Assembly: GCF_000237925.1 (NCBI RefSeq)
Contig: NC_031499.1
Coordinates: 8,858,657 to 8,922,656 of the forward strand
Reading direction: 5' to 3'
DNA from: Schistosoma mansoni
Lineage: Eukaryota; Platyhelminthes; Trematoda; Strigeidida; Schistosomatidae
DNA length: 64,000 nucleotides
Shown one piece after another: positions 47,136 through 60,600 of this stretch; the first letter of the stretch is position 1, and each line of letters opens with the position of its first letter. The notes below the pieces were generated by a model. The model ran no database searches. It was given only the letters and a program-made list of their open reading frames with translations, and was not told where the DNA came from. Both the position numbers and the translations under genes were made by a program.

Positions 47136-48176
47136 AAAAATTACATATATATATAACAAAACATTATTTGCACAAAACGACTCTCCACCCCCACCCCCCC
47201 TCCTGTTTTTTTTTTTACAAACAAATACATAAAGATATTGAACAGTATAATTCTGTCCATATATATTAATTTTTTTTTACAATTATATAAGCAAATACAT
47301 AAAATGTATAAAGAGTAATAAAAAAAAAGTTTTTTTTGTATGAAACAATTTGAGCACTGTTTACACAAAAGGGGGGGGGCACGGAACAAAAATATAGAAC
47401 CCAAAATATATAATATATATATATATATATGAGAGAGAATGATTTTAGTTACATAATGAACAAGATTAAATTACATCTGATTCATATATAGAGTAGAAAT
47501 GAATGAAGAACAGTGAATTGTTCCCTTTTTTTGTTAATGAGATTACTAAAACGAACAATGATAACATAATATAAATTAAATAGAACAGGAATAGAATGAG
47601 AGGGGGAGAGAGAGAACGCACAACATAGTAGGGGGTAGTAGTAGTTGTTGTTGTTCCATGAGGAAGTCGTATGTAAATACGTCACTACCACCACTACTAA
47701 GTTACAAGATCTTAATTACATTTACCATGTATAAAACAATTAGATCTATACACACATACATTTTTATTGGTGTACTTATGTGAAATACACACACACAGAT
47801 CTCTTCCAAGGTGGTGATTTACTACTTTTATCAGTAGTATGTTAATGATTCTCTTTTTTTTTTATAATTAATAAATGCACTACTGTATGTCAATTTCTTT
47901 AATTTTCTCTCCAAAAATTAAACAAACAAACAAAAAAACCAATGACAAGGATAGAGAGTGAGAGCAATCGACAAGGATACTACTATAACCTTGGTAACGG
48001 ACGAAACGAACACCATTGAGAATAAAGACACGTAGAGAATTATTTTAAAATCTTTGTCATTTTTTGGGCAGTTGATTGCCTGAATAGTAACAATAATAAT
48101 AATAATGAAAATGAAGAAGAAAAATGCAACTGCCATTTGTTCCTGTATTTTCCACTTCATAAAATACATAACATTA
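47136..48176 (-). other. 3' flank of PPM1G
   Basis: This is AT-rich sequence downstream of the PPM1G stop, with a TA tract near 47408-47430, homopolymer runs and A/T-rich low complexity. AATAAA on the - strand at 47768-47763 is one possible poly(A) signal, about 410 bases past the stop. No other gene was seen. Confidence 0.45.
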
Positions 48177-48602
48177 CTAGTTAACGCTGCTACCTGTCCC
48201 ATTTGTAATTGTTGCTTCTGTGGAATTCTCCGATTCGTGAGATTCCAATTTTGGACGTTTCATTGTTGTCGCCTGACTATCATCAGTGGTAGGAGATGAA
48301 TTGTTTCCATTGGTATCTATAACAATAATATGTGTTTCATCATCATGAACATGATTATTATCCTCGGAGAGTTCATGAGAAATTGGTCGTTTCCTTGGTG
48401 ATAGTTTAGTTGTCGTCGATGTGTTTTTAGCGTTGTTCGTTGATATGGTAGTTGAATCAATTAATACACTACCTTTATTATTATTATTTTCGTAATATTC
48501 AACCCAACCAGGAAGATTGTCAAAACGAACTATAATACAGGTCATATTATCACAACCTGTACCGTCACCGTCGGTATTCGGCGCCAAACAATGATCGAAA
48601 AT
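48177..48602 (-). CDS. PPM1G: PPM1G exon 8, terminal
   Basis: It encodes [20 protein letters not shown] and TCIIVRF (family: [20 protein letters not shown]), with the last metal-binding Asp, then the low-complexity tail ending GTGSSVN. The acceptor is CTTATAG, phase 0. Confidence 0.95.
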   Translation of the reverse strand: MFDHCLAPNTDGDGTGCDNMTCIIVRFDNLPGWVEYYENNNNKGSVLIDSTTISTNNAKNTSTTTKLSPRKRPISHELSEDNNHVHDDETHIIVIDTNGNNSSPTTDDSQATTMKRPKLESHESENSTEATITNGTGSSVN

Positions 48603-51600
48603 CTATAAGATAAAGAAAAACAAACATTAAATTCAATGGTAAAGTGCGGATACAAATCTAGAGCCGATTATTTGAAACAAAAACAGCATCTATCTAAAGT
48701 ATGAATATACTACAAAAAAGAGAAACGTGTTCAACACCATCAGACTTGTAATAAAAACTTATACAATCAACTAAACTACATCTCCTTTTGTACAAAGCAA
48801 GAGCGATATTATTTGCCAGTTCTCTCAGATACAAAATCTGGAAAAAAACTATCAGTCTTACTTCATGACAAATTTTTCTTAATTGATCAGACGAATCCAA
48901 TTTATCGACCTCACCACGATCATTATCATTTTCATTGACATCAGCGGCGGGATTCGAATGATTGTTTGTAGTGTTTTTGTTACTACTGTTATTGTTTATA
49001 GTCGGAGGATGTAAACGATCCTGAATAAATTCTACAACCTCTTGACTTGTCATTGAATTCCATACTCCATCACATGCAATAACTAAAAATTCATCCGCTG
49101 ATGGAATTAAATCTATTTCAGTAACATCTGGGGATGGTGTGATCATTTGATCTGTTAATGGAATATTTGGAGTTTGCTGTAAAAGAAATAAGACAGTTAT
49201 TGTGTTACAGTGATTAACTGTATACAGTTCAAAATATATGTGTAATTCAATTGCCGGGTACTTATTCCGTTACAAGTCATACTTCAACTATGAGGACTAG
49301 TGGCCCTATGGAGTTTTTCAAATCGAATTATTAGGAACAAGGTTTGAACCCCAAACAGAATTATTCTCTGACACTTATTTTTATCGCTACATGATAAAAT
49401 CTAATAAATACAAAATATTGGGATTGGCGTATTGAGCAGTTAGGCATCGAGTGCCACCGTCACACTGTGCAGGTAAGCATTTCAGAATAGACCACAAACA
49501 AACTATGCGGCTCCATGTGGTTATATGATAGTAAATAACGGTGGACAGGAAAAGGGGTAATGTTGTGCAGCCGTAGCAGTCTCAAACGAACACATAAATC
49601 AGAGTACTTATCAAAGATGTATGACTAAATGACGCCTGACGCATTGAGATGTGAGTCTCGATTGCAGAAGAGGCACTGAACACCAAAACAAATGATGGAA
49701 TACTTCCAGGACAATCCGAAATGAAATGAACTGTCCAATTCAGATTCTACAGCTAATGATTGATTAAAAAACGGAACATTCGAGGTATTAGTTGATAAGC
49801 ATTGTTGTCACTTTAAAGCAAAGCAATTAAATTGATCAGTAAAATATACTTTGTGGGTAAGTGCGTTGGTTAATAGCTAAAGTATTAGGGCTTCCAGTTA
49901 GTAGGTCATGGGTTTGAAGTGCACTCCACCATCATAAGAACATTAACTTAAAGCCAAAGTATGACTTTTCCATGCATAACCTCACCTTATAACTATGATC
50001 ACCAAGAGCCCGACTGAGATTAAGACCACCATTTACTCGGCCATCACGCGTTACAGTTCCACCAGCTGCAACAATCCGAGCTTTTTCATCTTCATCCTCA
50101 GGTTTATGATCAACTGATAAATCGACTGCAGCACCACCACGACAGAGTACAGCTCGTGAATCGCCAGCATTAGCAACATACAAGCGTACAACACCATTGA
50201 CTGGTACAAGAACAGCAACGCATGCAGTTGTCCCACTATCTATTCCAGGTTCTGATTCTTCAGTGTCTGCTATAGAACGTGGTATGGAAAAACCAGTCAG
50301 TTCATCGTCATCGTCGTCATCCTCTTCGTCTTCATCATCATCGTCGTCGTCGTCATCATCATCCTCTTCATCTCCTTCCTCTTCATCATCATCATTCTCA
50401 TCGGTATCTTCGAATTCAATTGATGGGTCAAAATCTGCACTTTCATCGTCGCTTTCATCATCAACATCATTCATTGTATCAGTCACTGTAGAATTGTTTA
50501 CATTTTTATCTGTAGGTATTTCTGATGGTTCATTTGATAATTCTTTTTTTGTATTATCATCATTGTGAGAATAAGTAGTACTGTCTTTTCTATTACTAGA
50601 TTCAGAAGCTAAGAAAAGAGTAAGAGTTAATAGTATACAAACTTGTCATTAATAGTAATAATGATGTTTTGAACTCATATATATTCAATTAAGACCACAG
50701 ACTGTTCGAAGTAAAACAATCAGTGAAAACCTGAAAAACATAAAACAAATATTTTGTTCTATTATGGTGTGGTGTGAGCTACTGATATCGACATAAGTAG
50801 TATATGGTGTGGGTCAGACATAGAATGTATTTTGGCAGAAGACCGATGAGGAAAGAACTGAAATGAAGCGCAATCGTTTGGAAAATGCATGAACAATGGA
50901 ATTAGAGAAGAAACAGTGAAGATTGAAACAATTGGTTGTTAATTTGCAAATTGACTGTTCATTGTTTGGTTATCAGAATTTACTGAGATAGTCTGTAATC
51001 TTTGCTTAAATACATTCGATTGTCCCCAACTAGTGTTCTGTTCACTACAATGGGACTTCTCAAAAGTACAATACGGAGATCATCATGTGACTGGGGGGGG
51101 GGTCGAATACAGAACCTTTAGTTCCGTGCATGAACGTTTAGACTTCTAAAAACCACTGAGCCACCATTCATCAATTTACAAGTTTAAATTCAATCAACCT
51201 AAGATTTGGCGTGACTCTTCTGTTGATATTACGGTAGATACTTTCCTCACACCCAAACACAGCTGAACTCAACTGATTAAAACTAATATTTGTGTACGAG
51301 ATCATTCAACACTAAAGTTCTATACATATTGAGCTAATATTAAAACTAATTAAACTTATTTTTATATTAATTATCAGAAGGGGTTTTGTGGAGATTTAGT
51401 ATTTATCATAGTTGAAAGCGTGAGTCAATTGAAGCTAGACCACCATGGAAAACCTGGAAACACTGGACGGCCGTTTCGTCCTAATATGGGACTCCTCAGC
51501 AGTACGCATCCACGAACCCGCTCTCGCGAGATTCGAACCCAGGACCTACCAGTCTCGAGCCGAAGCCCTTAACCGATAGACCACTGAGCTGGCATCCAAC

Positions 51601-54600
51601 GGTGTTAATGTCTAACTTCAACTGATCCACGAAGTTGAGCAACCATTCACCAATTATCTTCAGTGAGTTCCTATCTCACAACAGACGTGGTTTTGAACTC
51701 CACTGGTCACTGCTCCTCACTAGAGCTCCTAGATATACTTCTCGAAGTCACTAGTGAGCATATGATTATATTAATTATCAGAAGGGGTATACACTTATAC
51801 TTTACTCAACAAATTTTAGGGTTATCCTTTATGCAAGTTTGACATGTTTCAATAAATACATACTGCAAGTAATGTTAACTGATTTTCCTATGTTAACAAC
51901 ATATACTGTCAGGTAACCAATCGATATTATCACACTAGTTTGAGTTATAAATTAAATCGTAGAAGAGAAGTTTATCTGCCTGGTGTGGTGTTATTTCACT
52001 CTGAGTATCGAGCAGGTGAACGTGAGAAAAGCCACCCTGAAACTATAGATATTAAATATGAATTTCTGTTGTTGTCTCACTGCCGGTGAGTTATTGATTA
52101 AAGAAAGGTCAATTGGTGAAGTAGTGAAACCTCATCAGTTGACATGGCTAGGGCATGTGTTACGTACGTCCAACCACAGACTACCCCAACGAGCGATGTT
52201 TTATGGTGTAGGAGTAGGTTGGAAGAAAGCTAGGGGCGGCCAGAACAAAACATGGCACAAATCCATGAAGTCACTGACAAGTGGACTGAGTCATGTTGGT
52301 AGGTGTAGACTACCTGGTTGGGATTCGCGACATAATGATAGCAATCGATGGTTAGAGACCTTGAATGACATGGCTCAAAATCGTTTGCAATGGCGCGGGT
52401 CCATCCACTCTTTGTGTTCTAGCAAATTCTAATCTTCTGAATTCCTCATGTCCCTTAGTTATTTCTCTTTCCGAATTTATTTCACTGGATTATACTCCTT
52501 CAATAACATCTTCAAACCCTAATCTTTTCGATTACTGATCATACTCTTACTGCCTCTACCACTATGGGATTTGAATCGACAATTGTATCTCTGTGCTAAT
52601 GTGGTATGGCAACTCGAACTGATGTACGTACGTACGAAGTTCCACGTTGTTGCTGACTAACTGAATGCAAAAGAAAAGCTTCTTTTGTGGATTTGAAATA
52701 TAGGCAATTTATTGTTATTTCTATATCATATCTACTTAACAAGTTTCATCTTTTGTTCTACTTATAATAACAGAACTCAACCGTTAATGACAACTTATTG
52801 ATACATTATCATTAGTGTAAAAATAAAACGATGTAAAAGGTAAAACACCACTCGATACAATAATGTTTAAACAAAAACATCAGAAATTTTCGATGCTTTA
52901 ATAAACAAACTTGATCAGACAAATGGACGAATACATTAATTTGGTTTCTTACAAAGTTATCAGTCGATCATATCTTATTTATCATTTCAAAAGCCCCCAA
53001 ATGCCCTGGTACAGCCGAGATTGGGGAGTGACGACCCTCCCTCTCGAAATGCCCTCACATGGCCTCGCGTATATAGCCTCTGTCAGGGAAATCCTACTCA
53101 CTGCCTTCTCGTGACACCGGTGTTGTCTACGAAACTGAGAGGACGAAAAGTAAATGTCCGGCGCTTTAATTGGGTAGGAGGACACGGAGGGTCCACCTAG
53201 GAGAGTTGGAAAACCCTCATTCCAAAACAATGGTGCACATGGGCTGCAGTATCGTGAACGAACAAATGGCGTGTGAACCTGTTGTTGGTCACCGGCTACC
53301 ATGGGACTGCATCTTTTTACGATGCTCCACTGCCTTGTGGGTTAAACCTTTGGGTTAAAGGCTTGAGGTGTGGACCCTAAGAAAACCACGTGCTTCGGTT
53401 TTGGCACCCGGGTAGTATCACAGCGCTCGCGCAAACAAAACAATATGTCCGGCTGAAGTTTTCAGTCAGACATTCATATTTATACCGGTACAAGTTGTCA
53501 GATAGTATGTTCAAAGAATAACGGGAATGAGGACTACTATTTCCACGATTATGACTACAAATTACTGATGCAAAAAGGAGTAGATGCTGATAAGAAAAAA
53601 TAAAGAGAATAAATTGTGACGTTAACGAGTACTGAACATTGCGATGAAAACGATGGAAGGTTGTTGTGTCCCGATAACAATAGTGAATGGTAACTTTGAG
53701 ATCCATTTATGGACCAATATTATGTGTATATTTTTTATCGTATAATCGTTAAATAACTAAACCATTCATATTCGTGTCCCCCTTATTATAAGCTTTATAT
53801 TGACCTATAGATTATCATTATACGATTTACGATTCTTGAGTTATCCCTAGTCTATTAATCACTGCCTCCCACATTCACAGCCACATTTGGCTAAATCTTG
53901 TACAAATGTTATTATCTATTATCTGATATATAAACTCAGTATGTTTGAAATACAAGGATTCATACCATAGAGGCTGTTATTGGTGTTCTTAACTTAACTG
54001 GCTGGGCTAGGCAGAAGCAGGACCGATATGTACTTTAGACTGCTCGTACGGTTTCCGTATGTCACTTCCAATCGATAATTCGCTACTCTCTGATTGGCGG
54101 CCTTATCATGTTACACAATGACAGGGCATCCATTCGGCCACAAGATATAACAAGTGTACAGAGAGTAACAAACAGAAGTGAATATATATATATATATATA
54201 TATATATACACTTAATACAAAGTATCAATTAGTAGCTAAAAAATAATAAAACTCACATGAGTCTCCTCGTTCAACAGTCCTAACATAAGGAGAAGTAAGA
54301 GAAATATTACGAAGAAACGATTAGTTACTTATTTTTATTTAAGTAGTCAAACTGACATGTTAGATTACGAAATTTGTACTCGAAGCAATACAGAAAATAT
54401 AATTTATTAAAGAAAACAATATGAACGATTAATCCGATAGAAACTTATTGGAACTAAACGGACAATCAGTGTTTCCAGATGTTCAACAATGATCTAACAT
54501 TATTTGGCGCATGATTTTAGTGAAATTCAACAATCCCCACAACCTCAAATCGAAATATAATTTTAATCAAATACATTTTAATACGTTACCTTAAGTCACT

Positions 54601-57600
54601 TTAATGAAAAGCTTAATCAACGATTGTATAAATACTATTCATGAGAAAATCTGATCATAAATCGTTTCTAGGTATTTATGTCTTATGAATTATAGGTTGG
54701 GAGAAACATTATTTAAGTAAATGCCCTGGTACGGCTGAGAGTGGGGAGAGTCCGCTCTCCCTCTCCAAATGCTCTCACATGACCACGCGAATATATAGCC
54801 TCTGACAGGGAAGTCCTACTCACTGCCTTCTCGTGACACCGGTGTTGTCTACGAAACTGAGAGGACGAAAAGCGAATATCCGACACTTTAACCGGGTTGG
54901 TGGACACGGAAAAATCACCTAGGGGAGTTGGAAAACCCTGATTCCAAAACAATGGTGCACATGGGATCCAGTATCCTGGGGGAACAAATGGCGTATGAAC
55001 CTATTGTTGGTCACCGGCTACCATGGGACTGCATCTCCTCACGATGCTCCACTGCATTGTGGATCAGATCTTTAGGTCAAAGGCTCCGGGTGTGGCCCCT
55101 TAAGAAAACCACCTGCTTCAGTATGGGCACCTGAGCAGTATCACAGCCCTCACACAAATCAAATGAGATTTGTGCGGCACATATGTATCTGGTACCCCTT
55201 TGCACCAATATTTATGTGTATAAATAAATAAATAATATGAAGTACTCAATAAATATTGCTTATACTGCTGTATAGGTATACGTAGAGAAAACGGACACAT
55301 TAACACATAGTCAAGCTTTTACAAGTACAACCATACTGTAATAATTGACTGTTTCTAGAATAGAATTTTAAAAGACCTGTATAACTATGAATTAATAGGA
55401 TTAAAAAAATACATACTCAACAGCATTGGCATCAGTAGCATTGGATACTTTAGTGCACGAAGAATCTGTTGTTTTGTCCAACTCTGAATCATTATCTTCT
55501 GATGAACTTTTTGACGATTTACTTATATTACGACTACATTCACCAACTTTTTGTTGACGTCGGGTATCCAGGATAGTCTATGTAGAGAGAGAGAAAATTC
55601 GTGAGCATTAAATTCGGTTTATATTGTAAACTAATTATTAAGTGAAGGGCCTTTAGCATATATATATACAGAGAGTATATGTGTGTACAAACAAACGAAT
55701 CTAATGCATTGTAAAAACCTGCTTCATTTATATGTCAGTAAAAATTGAGTGACTTTTAACTAGTATACGAAGGATTAAGCTCAGATTGTCTTCACGTGAT
55801 TTGTTTTAATGGCAATTGAATGAATAACTATTCTCCATATTGATTTTTATGAATACGTAGGAATTACTACTGAATAAGTTTATTGAAATAGTTGAAAATA
55901 ATCAGTAGATTTGATAAGAAAATACTTGGTTATTTATTCTCTAAAGAAGTGGCTTACACTGAGCCACGAAACGTTGGAAAACCTAATTTTTCTACTCATC
56001 GGGATATTATAGATATAATGTACATAAAGGTTAACTCTGCCTGGAGCCCCTCTGGGGTTACCGCCGGTCCCGAACCCGGATAAAGGAGGAGGGTTGTGCA
56101 TGTGGTTAGCGACCCCATCCCGTACAAAACTAACTGGCTACAAAGACGCTAACAAGAAAAAATTATTCAAACCATTTAAACTCTGCCCTGGGAGTTAGAA
56201 GGTAATCATTTAGAAGGGTTATGACGCCGAGTTCCTTCGGGAGTCACGAGGCCGATGCCACTCCTGACAACTAGAGCAACCATTAATTTAGGTACATGGA
56301 ATGTTCGTATAATATGGGAGACCGGGAGAGTCATCCAAGTTCCTGCAGAAATGAAAAGATACAACCTGGAGGTGCTTGGGATCAGTGAAACACGTTGGAC
56401 GCAGGTTGGGAAAACAAAGACCGGCTTCAGAGGAGCTGCTGTTATACTCCGGCCATGAAGGAGAAAATGTTCCACATACACAAGGCGTTGCACTGATACT
56501 ATCCAAGTAAACACAAGAAGCACTTATAGGATGGGAATCTCATGGACCCAGGATCATCAAAGCCCCAACTGGATAGAACTAGAACGGAAGGCTCATAACA
56601 GAGTGGTTGGGAGAATGCTGGTCGGTGGCCTATTCTTCATTGGGGGTAACAGGCATAAGTAAGCAAACGTAAAGGTTGTTTACTTCAGAAGTTTAATCTT
56701 ACCTTAATACTCGAAGGTAAAGCATCCTCTCCTCCATATTGTTCTAAAACATCCTCCAAAGGTTGGTTTGCTTCAGCACGCAGGGCCAAAAGTTCAGAAT
56801 AATTTTCATCTTCCTCTCCATCATTATCATCAATTTCAGCGGTCTGTATTTTCAATTATGAGACAACTTTATGTGCTTACATAATGGGCTGGGTCAGGTG
56901 ACTCCTTCTCTGATGAACTATCGGCTTTGTCTGTCTCTGACATTTTACTTAAAACAGCTCTCGTTTCAGGAGTTACTAATGTAGCGTCGAAATCAAGGAA
57001 TAACTGCTTTAAGGTTTCCTTCATATTTAATTTATTATAAGGAAGTTTCATTAAAAAATCAGGCATGTATTCTGCACAATATCGTGCCACTTCTGATCCA
57101 CCATGGCCGTCATAGACTGCAAAGAAGGAAATACCTAGTGATGCATCGAAGTTCGGTATGCAGTTGTGAGCATCCTAGAAGCATAAATAAATAAACAATT
57201 TCGAAGTACATGATTAGTACAACTAAATAAAAAGCGTAACGCATAAAATATCCTGAAACAATGAAAATAGCTCTGAAATTCAAAAATGTAAAGGAGCAGA
57301 TGTAATTTTTATTGAAGGAATACAATAACTAACTGAAAACAAGCCACAAAACTTTTACCACTCATTTATCGTACTCAGTCAATTACAACGTGAAACCTGT
57401 ACATCTGTACATCGGTTCAAGTTGCCATACCCCATTAGCACAGGGGGATGAAGTTTTCGGGCCAAAACCCAGAATAGTAGAGATAGTAACAATATCAGCG
57501 GTAATAGGAAAGATTAGGCATCGGAGATACGACTCGAAAAGAAAACATAAGTGAACCAAAACAAAGAAGTTATAAGGAATTTCGAATCCCAGAATTTGGG

Positions 57601-60600
57601 GAAAAACAAAGAATAAATGCACCTGTACCATTGCAAACGATTTTGAGCCGTGTCATTCAAAGTCTCTAACTATTAGTTGTGATAATCACAGGGACCATAA
57701 ACAGGAAGTCTACACCTAAAAGCATAACCAAGCTCGACCGTCAATGACTTTACGAACTGATGTCATGTTTTGGTTTGGCCGTCCCTGGCTTTACTCTATC
57801 CAACGCCCACATCGAACAACGTCGCCCTTCGAGGTGAGCGGTGGTTAGAATATGCGTTACGCATGCCCAACCACCTCAGTTGATGAAAACTCACCAGCTT
57901 ATCAATCGATTTGCCATCCTCACCTGGTACTATACTGCTAACCCAAGAATTCTGAATCCGTGTCAAGATTTTGTCAAACACTAGACCATCAGGACTGATG
58001 AGACTGTCAAGATAAGTGACGCAGTCAATGAGTTCAACTACATCACTCCTTATCAGCCATTCAGACGCCGGCGTGACTCAGTCCTAAAGCACCATTTTGC
58101 ATTTGGAGGCAGATAATCGCATCCCAAACATATTTTCATTGTTCCTTAAGGTGGTCAAAAGACTTCATTTCGTCACCGTCTACATCAAACGGAACTATAT
58201 GTTCCACGTATTCTAAATCAACAAGTGAATCTTCTAGTCGAAGGTCAAGTCCTAGAACTTTAGACGAATAAAGAGTTATCTCCAAAAGTATGTATACGAC
58301 AACGTTAAATAATAATAGAGGTGGTCAACTCTGATGAACACCATTTACAGTAACCGATTCCGACAACTGTTCCACAGAAGATCTGGTTCGACCAGTAGTG
58401 TTCGAGTGCCGAGTATAGTCTGTACGAGAATAACGTACTTCATTGGTACGCTTTTCAGTGACAGACACCGCCACAGAATCTCACGATCAACAATTGAATG
58501 TCGCCTTAATGTCGAGGAATGCAACTAATATCGTCGATGTTCCAGAACCTGTCGAACGATCAATACTTGACCCATACATCCACGCCCTGGTCTAAAACTA
58601 GCCTGGTCCTCTCAGCACAGGAGTTAGTTTATGAGACTATTACTCTCCCTCGCCTCGTATCGCATATATCCTTTTCACTCTCATCGAGTTAAAGGACTTA
58701 TTTCAATTTCCCATTCAGGTTGCTTAGGGATAGTGAGTAATTGTAGTGAGGCTAAATGCCGGTTGAAGTGTTCCCTAATATTCTGCCCATCCGTACAACC
58801 TCCTACATTTAGAGTGATTAATATTCTCAGAGAATTTCACTAACATTCGGATTCTTAATACCCGTTCCCTTGATAGTCTGAACAGTTGTCTACTGTTATC
58901 TGTCGCTTTTATATTTTTCATCACTGCATTCGCTACCCACCTCTGATCACGATCATTATGTAAGGTTTTTATCAACCTATATTTAAGTTGACTTCGCTCC
59001 TCATCGTGTCCTGAGCAGGAGGGGATGAGGCTTCGAGATTCATAACATCATAATTTAATGACCAGTAACGATTAAAGGAACAGTTTGAAACCCCAAAACC
59101 AACAATAGAAAATTAGATGGATATACACGATAGTTACCCTTTAATAGCTGTGAAATTTTTTTCGCGCTTCACAGATATTTAGATAAATGCAATATCCATC
59201 CCAACAGCTTAGTCTAGGAGTTACTAGAAAAACTTAAGCAAGTCTGGTGAACTGGAAATTGATCAACTTAGTAAATGCATTGACAGTTTATCAAAATATG
59301 CAACAGCATTTCTAAGCAATCGCTGGAATCCAAATCGGACCTGGTTATTCAAAAATATAGGGAGTAAGATTGGTACCCGCGGACTACTACACACGAAACG
59401 CTAGTTTTCCGGGTAGAAGTGTGACTCAAAACGAGGTACATTAATCACTGAGTGGTTAACGAATTACAATCCATCAATGGTAATTGCTAAGTTGCTTAAC
59501 ATATAAATCAAACAGATGAGATAAGCATAATGTGAGTCATAATGTGAGTCACGCACGGTATTAGGGAATGATGGTAAATCAGTTGATGAGGTGATGAATC
59601 TTCATCGACTGAGATGGTTGGGCCACGTGTTACGTATGCCTGAACACCGATTACCACGACGCGCAATGCTGACTAGTGTAGGGGATGGTTGGAAGAGAGT
59701 TAGGGGCGGCCAAACCAAAACATGTCATCAGTGCTTGAAGTCACTAACTTCTAGTCTGAGCCATGTTGGAAGATGCAGACTACCTGGTTGGGGTCCGCGT
59801 GACTATCGTAATAATTGGTTGGAGACTCTGGGTGACATGGCTCAGAATCGATCACAATGACGTAGGTGAATACACTCTTTATCTTCCCCCCTTAAACCTT
59901 GAGATTAAAATTGCTTCATGACTTTTTTTCCTTTCTATACTATATCCTTATATACAACCTTTCTTTATATACTACCACCACTAAATTAATTACTTCTATG
60001 AATCCGGTGTTCATCTTGTTGTGCTAACGAGGTATGGCAACTTGGACCGATGCATATATGTGCCTGGTCCTACGTTGTCGCTGACTGACTGAATGTGAGT
60101 CACTCATAATCAACATGGAGCTTGGTGCACATGAGTTGACCTGCTGCGATACCACTACGTGATGAAATAAAATTAACAAGATCAATGACCAGTAGAAACA
60201 GTTGTAATAGCAATAAGGTCATGAAGAATGAATGATAAAAATACAGTTCGGGAAGATGTAGTGAGAAAATGTATATGAAGGAATACTGAAACTTAAGATC
60301 TAGAACAAAATAAAGAACGTATCTCTGTCACCGTGACTGATTCTGACCAATGTCATACAACAGTAAACTAACAGCGCGAACTCGAACCAAGTAGTTTTTT
60401 GGGATGCTTTAATCCAATCTGTGTCCCGCTAACAAGTTTACACTTATTAACATAGATAAAACCAAAAGTATATGACTTCACAGACTGATGCTATGCCTCG
60501 GCCTGTTTGTATCTAGTTTTCATTATCCTACAGCCACGATTAAATGTCGAGGTAGGCAGTTTACGTATACGTAACCACACGTGTCAGTTAACTTATTCGA

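Noticed and set aside
47141-47404. ORF in A/T- and C-homopolymer rich DNA
   Set aside because: Low complexity only; no coding signature.
49860-49930. tRNA-like stretch near the PPM1G intron before exon 6, and similar scraps at 11230-11390, 25620-25750 and 51100-51170
   Set aside because: They look like remnants of old tRNA-head SINEs, but they are too diverged to bound or assign.
50197-50568. Long + strand ORF of poly-Ser
   Set aside because: It is the antisense shadow of the Asp/Glu tract of PPM1G exon 6.
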